Below are positions 25,021 to 33,452 of a stretch of DNA of 64,000 nucleotides, one piece after another. Both the position numbers and the translations under genes were made by a program. The notes below the pieces were generated by a model, which was not told the DNA's origin, ran no database searches, and saw only the letters and a program-made list of their open reading frames with translations. The stretch comes from Paraburkholderia sp. C35 (GTDB lineage Bacteria > Pseudomonadota > Gammaproteobacteria > Burkholderiales > Burkholderiaceae). Location of the stretch: contig NZ_QBUY01000033.1 in NCBI RefSeq assembly GCF_003121405.1, forward strand, positions 1-64,000. The letters run 5' to 3'. How positions within the stretch are numbered: the stretch's first letter is position 1; each line of letters begins with the position of its first letter.

Positions 25021-25979
25021 GCGGCGATATGACTACAACGCGCGACGATGCATCGACAGTTGTTTGCGTGCTTGGCGCGGGATCGATTGGTGTCGCGTTC
25101 GCCGTGGTGTTTGCGCGCGCGGGTTTTCGCGTGCGCATGTGGGACGTCTATGGCGATGCGCTTGCACGTGGACAACGCGAGTTCGACGACAAGCTCGCGA
25201 TGCTGTCGGGCTTGAGTCAGGCGGACGCGACGAACAGTACGGTGCGTGCGCGGGTGAGCTGGCACGTCGATCTCGACGAAGCAGTAGAGAGTGCTGACCT
25301 GGTACAGGAATGCATTCCCGAGCAGCTGGCGCTCAAGCGTGAACTCTTTGCGCGGCTAGCTTCTATCACGCATCCGGATACCGTTCTGGCAAGCTCGACA
25401 TCGGCGTTGAAGCCTGGTGAGATCGCAGCAGGCTGTGCCGCGCAGGAGCGCATCCTCGTCGGGCATCCGGCGAATCCACCGTTCCTGTTGCCGGTAATCG
25501 AAGTGGTGCCTTCTGCGTTCACGGCGCAGCGTTTCGCGGACCGGGCCGCTGAACTCTACACGCGCGCCGGGTTGAAGCCGATTGCGGTCCATCGCGAAGT
25601 GGAAGGCTTCGTGTTCAATCGTCTGCAAGGGGCGCTGCTGCGAGAGGCGTATTGTCTGGTGCGCGATGGCGTGGCATCCGTGGCGGACATCGACGATATC
25701 GTCAGACTGGGGGTGGGACGACGCTGGAGTGTCATCGGCCCGTTCGAGACTGTCGATCTGAACACGCGCGGTGGCATCGAGTCGCATGCGCAGAAGATGG
25801 GACCGGCGTATGCGCGAATGGGCGCGGAGCGCGGGCAGCAAGATCCGTGGACCGACGGTCTCGTACAGGAAGTGACGCGGCAACGGCGTGCGCTGCTGGC
25901 GCTCGACGATTGGGACATGCGCGTGCGTTGGCGCGATGAGCAGTTGCAGCGTTTTCTCGCACCATCAGACGGAGCCTAG
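25017..25979 (+). CDS. 3-hydroxyacyl-CoA dehydrogenase family protein
   Basis: A 320-residue NAD-dependent dehydrogenase with 'VLGAGSIGVAFAVVFARAGF' at the N-terminus, 'DLVQECIPEQLALKRELF', 'LASSTSALKPGEIAAG' and 'HPANPPFLLPVIEVVPS' with the catalytic His, followed by the helical C-terminal domain. The PANPP form is usual for the short lambda-crystallin/L-gulonate dehydrogenase/carnitine dehydrogenase subgroup, so it may act on a free hydroxy acid rather than a CoA ester. Its ATG overlaps the preceding stop (ATGA), making it the third gene of the operon. Confidence 0.85.
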   Translation: MSGDMTTTRDDASTVVCVLGAGSIGVAFAVVFARAGFRVRMWDVYGDALARGQREFDDKLAMLSGLSQADATNSTVRARVSWHVDLDEAVESADLVQECIPEQLALKRELFARLASITHPDTVLASSTSALKPGEIAAGCAAQERILVGHPANPPFLLPVIEVVPSAFTAQRFADRAAELYTRAGLKPIAVHREVEGFVFNRLQGALLREAYCLVRDGVASVADIDDIVRLGVGRRWSVIGPFETVDLNTRGGIESHAQKMGPAYARMGAERGQQDPWTDGLVQEVTRQRRALLALDDWDMRVRWRDEQLQRFLAPSDGA

Positions 25980-26024
25980 CTTATTTTCCGGCGTGCAGCA
26001 CCCGATCGCGCCAGGCTCCATGGC

Positions 26025-26825
26025 TTAGGGCGATTGGGACTCGCAAGATTGGATGTGGTGCAGCGCGAATCCCGTATTGCCGGAAGCGATGTCGGCGCGC
26101 AGCGTGAGCGCGGGAATCTCGTACGCACCGGCATTTTGCGGACGGAATGGAATGGGAGGAGCCGTCCACAGATTGTCCAGGCGTTGCCCAAGCGTCTCGC
26201 ACGTCGCCGCGTAGCGCATTTCATCCATCTTCCCGGTCCGGTAGATAACGAACGGCGGTAACACGTCGAAGCCGGGGTAGTAGAGAATCCCGTGATGAAT
26301 CGGAAACAGCAGATCGTCGATCGGTCCGTTGATGCCGCGCGCGCCATAGTGCGATTCCCAGCCGCCCGTCGTGACGATCAGCATGGCACGCTTGCCTGCC
26401 AGCGTACCTTCTCCGTAGCGGTCGCCCCACCGCGCATCGGAGTGTTCGCCGACACCATATGCAAAGCCGTACGCATAGACGCGTTCCACCCAGCCTTTGA
26501 GGATCGCGGGCATCGAGAACCACCACAGCGGAAATTGCAGGATCAGCGCGTCTGCCCATAGCAGCTTCTTTTGCTCCAGCGCGATGTCCTCGCTTTGCAA
26601 GCCGTTTTCGAACGCATGCTTCGAATCGAGGCTTGGGTCGAAGCGATCACCGAGAGGCGCACCGGTGCTGTCGCGCGCATCGAGTGATGCTTTCCAGTTC
26701 ATCGCATACAGATCCGACACCTGCACGCTGTGTCCCGCTGCCTCCAGACGGGATACGGTGAAATCCTTCAAGGCGCCGTTCAGCGAACGCGGTTCGGGGT
26801 GCGCATAGACGAGCAGTACATTCAT
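26025..26825 (-). CDS. NAD(P)H:quinone oxidoreductase, flavodoxin-like fold
   Basis: A 266-residue FMN/FAD enzyme of the NQO1/MdaB/KefF-like group that reduces quinones by two electrons. 'VLLVYAHPEPRSLNGALKDF' is the phosphate loop, 'ALILQFPLWWFSMPAILKGW' the flavin-contact region and 'IVTTGGWESHY' the next. ATG 26825 has GGAGA upstream. It is divergent from a LysR gene, with direct repeats between them. The layout suggests induction by a quinone or electrophile sensed by that LysR protein. Confidence 0.88.
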   Translation of the reverse strand: MNVLLVYAHPEPRSLNGALKDFTVSRLEAAGHSVQVSDLYAMNWKASLDARDSTGAPLGDRFDPSLDSKHAFENGLQSEDIALEQKKLLWADALILQFPLWWFSMPAILKGWVERVYAYGFAYGVGEHSDARWGDRYGEGTLAGKRAMLIVTTGGWESHYGARGINGPIDDLLFPIHHGILYYPGFDVLPPFVIYRTGKMDEMRYAATCETLGQRLDNLWTAPPIPFRPQNAGAYEIPALTLRADIASGNTGFALHHIQSCESQSP

Positions 26826-26862
26826 GTTTCGATCTCCGTGATTCACAGCAATCAGCATAAGC

Positions 26863-26907
26863 ACCTGTCAGGTATATTAGAAATGAATTGGTGATATGAC
26901 AGGTATA
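26863..26907. promoter_or_regulatory. Paired repeats between quinone reductase and LysR genes
   Basis: TGTCAGGTATA (26866-26876) and TGACAGGTATA (26897-26907) are direct repeats differing at one base and set 31 bp apart, about three helical turns. The first also forms the palindrome ACCTG-T-CAGGT (26863-26873). Position and spacing suit a LysR regulator binding the divergent promoters. Confidence 0.55.
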
Positions 26908-26910
26908 ACG

Positions 26911-27804
26911 ATGAATAATCTCAGACGGCTCGATCTGAATCTGCTCCTCACGCTCGATGCGCTTCTGTCGGAACACAACGTGACGCGCGCCGCGGCACGG
27001 TTGAACTTTTCGCAGCCCGCGGTGAGCGTGCATCTCGCGAAGCTGCGTGAAATATTCGGCGATCCGCTGTTGTTGCCGGGTCCGCGCGGCGTGCGGCCCA
27101 CCGCGCGGGCGGACGAATTGCGGCAACCATTGCGCGAAGCGCTGGAGGCGTTGGAACAGGTCGTCTCGCCCGCGCAAGCGTTCGATCCGGCCACGGCGAC
27201 GAACATCTGGCGACTGGCTGCGACCGACTACAGCGAATCGACCGTGCTGTTGCCTGCGTTGGGCACACTGCGCGCGGCTGCGCCGGCTACGCGGCTGTCC
27301 GTGGTCGAGATGAAGCCCACGTATATCGCGAAGCAGGCGGAACGCGGCGATATCGATCTGGCTTTTCACACTAGCGACGAATCACCTTTGGGCCTGCATC
27401 GGCGTGTACTATTTACCGAGCGCTATGTATTAGCCGGTCGCGAGAATCATCCACGACTGAAGCGGCGGCCCACGCTCGCGCAGTTCTGTGCGTTCGAGCA
27501 TGTGATCGTTTCGCCTGATGGTGGCGGATTTCGCGGCGTAACGGATGAAGCGCTCGCGCAAGTAGGACTGGTGCGGCATGTCGTGCTGTCTGTGCCGCAC
27601 TTTCTGTTCATGTTGTCCGTGCTCGCGAGCACCGATCTCGTCGCGATGGTGCCGGAGCGGCTTGCGCGCAATATGAGCGGATTGCGGGTCGTCAGACCGC
27701 CTGTCGATGTGCCAGGCTACGAGATGGGGATGCTGTGGCATGAGCGCTGCCATCGCGATCCTGCCCATCGCTGGTTGCGGGAGCAGATAGCCAGCGCGGT
27801 GTGA
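26911..27804 (+). CDS. LysR family regulator (NodD/LeuO-like)
   Basis: A 297-residue regulator beginning 'MNNLRRLDLNLLLTLDALL', the start typical of the NodD/LeuO/NahR branch. The HTH includes 'NVTRAAARLNFSQPAVSVHL'. The ligand domain has 'FEHVIVSPDGGGFRG' and 'ALAQVGL', normal for this branch. An in-frame ATG at 26896 would add five residues, but part of the repeat would then be coding. It is divergent from the quinone oxidoreductase and is its probable regulator. Confidence 0.88.
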   Translation: MNNLRRLDLNLLLTLDALLSEHNVTRAAARLNFSQPAVSVHLAKLREIFGDPLLLPGPRGVRPTARADELRQPLREALEALEQVVSPAQAFDPATATNIWRLAATDYSESTVLLPALGTLRAAAPATRLSVVEMKPTYIAKQAERGDIDLAFHTSDESPLGLHRRVLFTERYVLAGRENHPRLKRRPTLAQFCAFEHVIVSPDGGGFRGVTDEALAQVGLVRHVVLSVPHFLFMLSVLASTDLVAMVPERLARNMSGLRVVRPPVDVPGYEMGMLWHERCHRDPAHRWLREQIASAV

Positions 27805-27873
27805 TGGCGAGATGAAGCGTGCGGTAATGTGTAAGCTGTTCTCGTGCGTAAGCGCTTGAAGGAGCCTGCAGAC

Positions 27874-29748
27874 ATGACAGATCGGGCATCGACGACACCG
27901 AATGGGCCGCATGTTTTCGGTTTCGCTGCGAATGGCGAGGGCTTTCTGCTCGACGGTGAACCGTTTCAGATTCGCAGCGGCGAGTTGCATCCGGCGCGCA
28001 TTCCGGTTCAGTACTGGCAGCATCGCATCCAAATGGCGAAAGCGATGGGTATGAACACCATCGCGCTATATGTGATGTGGAATTATCACGAGCCGGTTGA
28101 AGGCGCATTCGACTTCCACACCGGCAATCGCGACATCGAAGCATTCATCCGTCTTTGTCAGGCAGAGAACTTGTGGGTGCTGTTCCGGCCAGGTCCATAT
28201 GTGTGCGCAGAATGGGATCTCGGCGGCATCCCTTCATGGCTGCTGAAGTACAAGGACATTCAACTGCGCACGGACAGAAGCACTGACCCACGTTACATGT
28301 CTGCCGTCGAACGCTATATCGACGAGCTTGCGCCGCGCATCAAGCCATTGATGACTGAAAGCGGTGGTCCGATCCTGATGATCCAGATCGAAAATGAATT
28401 TGGATCGTTCGCTTGCAACCCCGCGTATCTCGAGGAACTGCGGCAACTCTGGATTCGTCATGGAATAAGCGGGCCGTTTTACACAGAGGACGGCATCGTC
28501 CAGTTGCAGCAGAATCAGTCCAATGTTGCTGGAGGTGCCATTGCCTTGAGCAACGGCAATGCGGCGCAGATAGAGGCCGTGCGCAAGGTGTTTCCGCTGG
28601 TGCCCGCCATGGCTGGAGAGGTCTATCCGGGCTGGCTCACGCATTGGGGCGACGCAACGTTTCAAGGCACGTCCGTCGATCTATCGGCAACACTCGATGC
28701 ATTCATGCGCAAGAACCTGTCGTTCAATCTGTATGTGATTCACGGCGGCACGAGTTTCGGCTTTTATGCAGGTGCAAATCTGGACCCTGATAGCGACGCA
28801 TACCAGCCCGACATCACCAGCTACGACTACGCGGCGCCGATTAGCGAGCAGGGCGTAGCTACGCCGCGCTATATGCAGTACCGCAGCATCATTGCTGGCT
28901 ATCTGTCTTCGCCATTGCCGGATGTGCCCCCACCCATCGCGACGATTCCGGTGACGGATTCGAACGGCACTCGCCGTTTGATGCCGCAACGTTACGCGTC
29001 GCTCTGGGACAATCTTCCGGCAGCGTTACCCTTGGCGCAGTCGATCCATCCACAGCCGTTCGAGATGTATGGCCAGGTATCGGGCTTCGTGCTGTACCGC
29101 AAGCGCCTGATGCAATATGAAGGCGGTGCGCTCGATATAGGCGACGTGCATGACTATGCGACGATTTTCGTAGGGGATCGGTATGCGGGCGCGGTGTCGC
29201 GTGTGGATATGCCGGAACCTCTCGCGTTGCCGCTGAATGTCGTGCATCGCGCGCCAGTTGCGCTACCTGATGTTTCTTTAGTGCAAGACAAGGCGCCCGC
29301 GCTCGATGTTCTGGTCGAAGGCATGGGACGGGTGAACTATGGCTATCCGATGATAGACCGCAAGGGAATCGAAGATCCGGTTGTGTTGCATCGTCGGGGA
29401 GGCGCGCACGAGGTTTTGACAGAATGGGAAGTCGTGCTTCTGCCAATGGAGACTTCGTTTGTCGAGAACTTGCGTCCGCTTTGTAGCAACCCGGATAAAC
29501 CAGGTCTCTTCTTCATTGCGACGCTTTCAATCGAAGCCACCGCCGATGTCTATCTCGACATGAGTGAATGGACAAAAGGTGTCGTCTGGGTGAATGGGCA
29601 CAATCTGGGACGCTACTGGCATATTGGGCCGCAAGAGCGGCTCTATTGCCCGGCACCGTTTTTAAGCGCTGGTGATAATACGGTGTTGATTTTCGATCTG
29701 CATCAAACTGTAGCGCGTCCCGTCAGTTTAGCTTCGACACTTGCCTAA
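27874..29748 (+). CDS. Glycoside hydrolase family 35 beta-galactosidase
   Basis: A retaining beta-galactosidase of 624 residues with no signal peptide, hence cytoplasmic. 'RSGELHPARIPVQYWQHRI', 'MWNYHEPVEG' and 'FRPGPYVCAEWDLGGIPSWL' are GH35 hallmarks. The acid/base Glu is at about 165 (QIENEFG) and the nucleophile Glu at about 239 (AGEVYPGW). The C-terminal beta-domains end with 'VWVNGHNLGRYWHIGPQERL', also conserved. Start ATG 27874 has AAGGAG upstream. It converges on the GH36-like gene, the stops overlapping by four bases. No sugar transporter is nearby. Confidence 0.92.
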   Translation: MTDRASTTPNGPHVFGFAANGEGFLLDGEPFQIRSGELHPARIPVQYWQHRIQMAKAMGMNTIALYVMWNYHEPVEGAFDFHTGNRDIEAFIRLCQAENLWVLFRPGPYVCAEWDLGGIPSWLLKYKDIQLRTDRSTDPRYMSAVERYIDELAPRIKPLMTESGGPILMIQIENEFGSFACNPAYLEELRQLWIRHGISGPFYTEDGIVQLQQNQSNVAGGAIALSNGNAAQIEAVRKVFPLVPAMAGEVYPGWLTHWGDATFQGTSVDLSATLDAFMRKNLSFNLYVIHGGTSFGFYAGANLDPDSDAYQPDITSYDYAAPISEQGVATPRYMQYRSIIAGYLSSPLPDVPPPIATIPVTDSNGTRRLMPQRYASLWDNLPAALPLAQSIHPQPFEMYGQVSGFVLYRKRLMQYEGGALDIGDVHDYATIFVGDRYAGAVSRVDMPEPLALPLNVVHRAPVALPDVSLVQDKAPALDVLVEGMGRVNYGYPMIDRKGIEDPVVLHRRGGAHEVLTEWEVVLLPMETSFVENLRPLCSNPDKPGLFFIATLSIEATADVYLDMSEWTKGVVWVNGHNLGRYWHIGPQERLYCPAPFLSAGDNTVLIFDLHQTVARPVSLASTLA

Positions 29749-31700
29749 CGCGCAACGGGATACAACTCCATCGTCAAGACCTGAAACGGTGCAAGCCGAA
29801 TGGATTGCTGGCGGAATGCGTCTAACGGTGAAGGCACATTTGAATCACCTTCGCCAAACGGAAAACGCACGCCAAACATGCTTGCCGAAGCATCAGGCAA
29901 CTCAAGTTGCGCCTGAAGATCGAGCACGAAATCATTCGCGAATTCGGCGGGGTTGCGCAGCGTGACGATTGCCATCGAAGGCGTCCACGCGGCCCATCCA
30001 TACACTTCAAGTTTGTCGGGCGCGCCGCCTATCCAGTGGCAATCACGCAGCACGTCGGCGTGGCTTCGCGCCCAACGGGCGGCTTGAGCCAGACAATCCC
30101 AGTCACGCGATTGCAACAGTGACGGCGTCACATAGAGTTCCTGCAATTGCGTGCCGCTGCCGAAGTACGTCTGCACTTCGTGGGCAAAGGAATATGCCGG
30201 ATCGCTATTGAGCCGCTTGTTTTCCTGCGCATAGATGATGCCGTGAAGCATCAGCGAGTTAAGCGGAAAGAGCGGACTTCGGCAAACGACATTGCGATAT
30301 GTCTGCGCATCGCGGTACGTGATCCATTGCTCACGGTCGCTGCCCGCGCCCGCAAAACCATAATCGGCACCGTCGCGCCACACGGAGTCGACATAGCGCA
30401 ACCAGAACGGCGACGCTTGCGTACCCGTCGACAGATTGACGAACACATCGCGCTTCACGCGACGCATCGCGTCGATCAGTTCGACGGCCGCGTCCCAATC
30501 GCTGTTGAAGCGGCTGCCAGGGACAACGGTATTCGCGTTGCCGGTGCCATCGAGCTTGAAGTGATTGACGCCGTGGCGCGTAAGAAGGTCCATCGCGACT
30601 TCATGAAAGCGCTGATAGTACTTCGGCCCCGAGAGTGCAAAGCCGTCGCCTGTCGTCTCGTATCCCGTTGCGCGGCCACGCGTGACGCGTTCCGTTCGGG
30701 GTGGGCCATAGCCGCCCCAAGGCGACAGCCAGACGCCAGGCGCGGCACGATAACCCGCTGCAGCGTCCCTCAATGGGATAAAGCCGTCGGGGAACGCCGG
30801 ACTGAATGTCCATGCGCCGCTGTAGTCGTCCCATCCATCATCGAAGAGGAAGGCGTCGAGTTGCACGCCGCGCTTCTCGTGCAACGCATGACCGATTGCA
30901 TGAATGCGCTCGATTGCCTGCTCCTGCGTGTACTTTGTCAGAAAGCCGATGTCGCACCACGAGTTGTAGTGCAGAAGCGGCGAATAGGGGCGGGCGCGTT
31001 CGCATTCGATATAGGCTGCAAAGTCGCGCCGCAATTGGCCTTCGCGGTATACGCCTGCAACGAACGAATAAGTGAGCGTCTTTCCTTTTTCGAGCGGCAA
31101 CGCGCGCTTTACACGGAAGCTGGCGATATCGTCGCGTACTTCGCTTTCCGACATCGGAAGTTCGAAGCCCAGATACACGTTGCCATCGATAACAGGTACT
31201 GCGGCGAGATCGCCCGCTCTGTGCGCATGAGGCGCATCGCTCTGGAATAGCGAAACCGATGTAATCGGTTCGTCGTGCGAGAGGGCGGTGATCGAAAGAT
31301 GATGACGAAGATAGAGCGCGTGGTCGCGTTGCTCGACGCTCCATTCGATGCGTAACCGTTGCGCGTTGTCTCCGAGCGTAACGACAATGCGCTTGCCAGG
31401 AATACGTCCGGCTTGCCTGAGCGCGTCCACATCAAAGGGCAACGCTTCCTCACGCAACGGCGCGAGTACATGAAGATCTTTCGCGCCGAGCTCGCTTCCA
31501 TCGGCGAAGCCGATCATGAATGGCGCGATCACCTTAATGCTGCGCCCATGAGCGCGATCGACGATAGACACATCGTCAATCGAACGCTCCGCCATGCTCC
31601 AACTGAGCGCAATGGCCGCATTGCCGAACGCATAGCCATCGCCATGCGCCTGAAACACGGGAGAACTTGTTTCCGCCAGAGCGGCAGGGTTGGCGTGCAT
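29745..31700 (-). CDS. Alpha-galactosidase-like glycoside hydrolase (GH36/clan GH-D)
   Basis: A 651-residue protein without signal peptide. The N-terminal half is a beta-sandwich. The barrel begins with 'LLHYNSWCDIGFLTKYT', equivalent to the NSW motif of GH36, and continues with 'DAFLFDDGWDD' and 'HFKLDGTGN', where the Asp is the likely nucleophile. 'VDSVWRDGADYGF' may carry the acid/base. Similarity to textbook GH36 enzymes is limited to these motifs, so substrate specificity (alpha-galactoside or another alpha-linked sugar) is open. It faces the GH35 gene tail to tail. Confidence 0.75.
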   Translation of the reverse strand: MHANPAALAETSSPVFQAHGDGYAFGNAAIALSWSMAERSIDDVSIVDRAHGRSIKVIAPFMIGFADGSELGAKDLHVLAPLREEALPFDVDALRQAGRIPGKRIVVTLGDNAQRLRIEWSVEQRDHALYLRHHLSITALSHDEPITSVSLFQSDAPHAHRAGDLAAVPVIDGNVYLGFELPMSESEVRDDIASFRVKRALPLEKGKTLTYSFVAGVYREGQLRRDFAAYIECERARPYSPLLHYNSWCDIGFLTKYTQEQAIERIHAIGHALHEKRGVQLDAFLFDDGWDDYSGAWTFSPAFPDGFIPLRDAAAGYRAAPGVWLSPWGGYGPPRTERVTRGRATGYETTGDGFALSGPKYYQRFHEVAMDLLTRHGVNHFKLDGTGNANTVVPGSRFNSDWDAAVELIDAMRRVKRDVFVNLSTGTQASPFWLRYVDSVWRDGADYGFAGAGSDREQWITYRDAQTYRNVVCRSPLFPLNSLMLHGIIYAQENKRLNSDPAYSFAHEVQTYFGSGTQLQELYVTPSLLQSRDWDCLAQAARWARSHADVLRDCHWIGGAPDKLEVYGWAAWTPSMAIVTLRNPAEFANDFVLDLQAQLELPDASASMFGVRFPFGEGDSNVPSPLDAFRQQSIRLAPFQVLTMELYPVAR

Positions 31701-31715
31701 GACGCGCCCTCTGTG

Positions 31716-32030
31716 TTACTTGACGGTCTGAAGCACCTCGAAACCCTCGAACTCGGGATGCCCGAGATAGAGTGCGCGCTTTTCGCCGCCCGCGTTGCGG
31801 TGAGCCGCGCGAAACGCTTCCGATTGCGTCCACGCTTCAAACGCCGCGCGATTCGCCCACACGGTATGGCTCGAATACAGCACGTGATCGTCGCGCTGCG
31901 GTCCCTTCAGCAGATGAAACTCGACAAAGCCGGGCACGTCTTTCAGATGCGTGTCCCGCGTGGTCCACACTTCCTCGAATGCGCTTTCCGAGCCTGGCGC
32001 TACCTTGAACCGGTTCATTGCAATGAACAT
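31716..32030 (-). CDS. Antibiotic biosynthesis monooxygenase (ABM) domain protein
   Basis: A 104-residue ferredoxin-like single-domain protein of the ABM/IsdG-HmoA fold. 'MFIAMNRFKVAPGSESAFEE' and 'VPGFVEFHLLKGP' are typical of the heme-degrading HmoA/HmoB relatives, with 'SSHTVWANRAAFEAW' carrying the His-Trp region. Members degrade heme or oxidise quinones without a cofactor; which applies here cannot be read from sequence. GGGAG lies eight bases before ATG 32030; longer frames lack a site. It is the last gene of a minus-strand row LysR-SDR-MFS-ABM. Confidence 0.8.
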   Translation of the reverse strand: MFIAMNRFKVAPGSESAFEEVWTTRDTHLKDVPGFVEFHLLKGPQRDDHVLYSSHTVWANRAAFEAWTQSEAFRAAHRNAGGEKRALYLGHPEFEGFEVLQTVK

Positions 32031-32130
32031 GACTGTCGCTCCCGAATGACTGCGATGCAGCGTGAAGTTGCCGATATGTCGAAAGTCCACCGGCGAAGTA
32101 TACGCATAGATCGCAGACCCGTGCAGCGTG

Positions 32131-33411
32131 CTACGAAGCGGGCGAACCCTGGCGCCCGCGCGCCCATTGCGCAAAGCCCGCGCACAGCACCAGCAGCGAG
32201 CCGGTGACGAAGAACACCGAATGCAGGCCGAAGTACACGGCAATCTGCCCGCCGATCACGGGGCCAAGCACCTGTCCGCTGAACTGCGCGGATTGCAGAT
32301 AGCCGAGCATCTGGCCTGTCCTGCTCTCGTCGACAGCATGACGTGCGAGTTTCGCAATGGCAGGCAGCAGGCCGGCCAGCGACATGCCCATCAGCGCACG
32401 CATCACAGCGAGTTGCCACCATTGATGCACGAACGCCTGCGGAATCATCACGAGGCCCGTCACGACCAGACAGCCGATGATCACATTCCATCCACCAATC
32501 CGGTCCGCCAGCGCGCCCAACCGCGCTGCCGTGAACATGCTGCCGAACGCGGAGCAGGCCATCACGACGCCCGCGATACGCGCCAGCCGGTCCGGTTCGA
32601 CGCCGAGGCTGCCGACATACACCGTGATCACCGGCTCGATCGACATGTTGGCGAGCAGTACCATCATCGCCGTCGTGAGCAGTGCGCCGACCACCGCATA
32701 GTGCGTGCGGGACGCGTGTTCGCCCGCTGCGCCGCTGCTGGTTTTGCGCTTCGAGTCCGTATCGGGATGGAAGTCTTCCTTGACGACGAAGATGGTCAGC
32801 AATGCCGCGATGGCGATCACCGCGCCGCCTGCGAAGACCGTGCCGCGTATGCCGATCCAGCCCGGCAGCAGCCCGCCGATCAGCGGCCCGATCAGATTGC
32901 CCGCCAGCGCGCCCGTGGACAGCAGGCCGAGCGCCCATCCGGCACGCTCGCGCGGTGCCTGTGTGCCGACCATTACGGTCGAAGCCGATGCATAGCCGCC
33001 CACCAGACCCGCGACGAGACGCAAGCCGACCAGCTCGTACACATTGTGCGCAATGCCGATCAGCGACATCACGACGGCCATGCCCAGCGCGGCGCGAATC
33101 AGCATCGGCTTGCGCCCGTAGCGGTCGGCGAGGCGTCCCCACAGCGGCGCAGTCACCGCGGTGCCGAGAAAGGTCGCGCCGAACGCGACACCCGACCACT
33201 GGATCACGTCCGCCTGCGATTGAACGCCCAACTGCTTCACATACAACGGCAAAAACGGCAGCAGCATGCTCAGGCTCACGAGCGTCGTGAACGAACCGAA
33301 TACGCAGACGAACAGATTGCGCATCCAGTACTGCTGGTTGCGCTCGGTGTAGCCGGGGGCTGCAACGTCGCGCGCGCCGCGCAGCGCGACGGCTGAGGTG
33401 GGCTGATTCAT
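32131..33411 (-). CDS. MFS efflux transporter, MdtG-like
   Basis: A 426-residue inner-membrane carrier with 12 predicted helices. 'LWGRLADRYGRKPMLIRAAL' is the MFS loop 2-3 motif. 'GLRLVAGLVGGYASASTVMV' and 'GPLIGGLLPGW' resemble drug:H+ antiporters of 12 segments such as MdtG. The gene is 41 bp downstream of the Tyr-less SDR gene on the same strand, so the two are probably co-transcribed. The exported compound is unknown. Confidence 0.85.
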   Translation of the reverse strand: MNQPTSAVALRGARDVAAPGYTERNQQYWMRNLFVCVFGSFTTLVSLSMLLPFLPLYVKQLGVQSQADVIQWSGVAFGATFLGTAVTAPLWGRLADRYGRKPMLIRAALGMAVVMSLIGIAHNVYELVGLRLVAGLVGGYASASTVMVGTQAPRERAGWALGLLSTGALAGNLIGPLIGGLLPGWIGIRGTVFAGGAVIAIAALLTIFVVKEDFHPDTDSKRKTSSGAAGEHASRTHYAVVGALLTTAMMVLLANMSIEPVITVYVGSLGVEPDRLARIAGVVMACSAFGSMFTAARLGALADRIGGWNVIIGCLVVTGLVMIPQAFVHQWWQLAVMRALMGMSLAGLLPAIAKLARHAVDESRTGQMLGYLQSAQFSGQVLGPVIGGQIAVYFGLHSVFFVTGSLLVLCAGFAQWARGRQGSPAS

Positions 33412-33452
33412 GCTGTCATTCCTTCAATCCGCTGATGCAATGAAGCCGAGGC

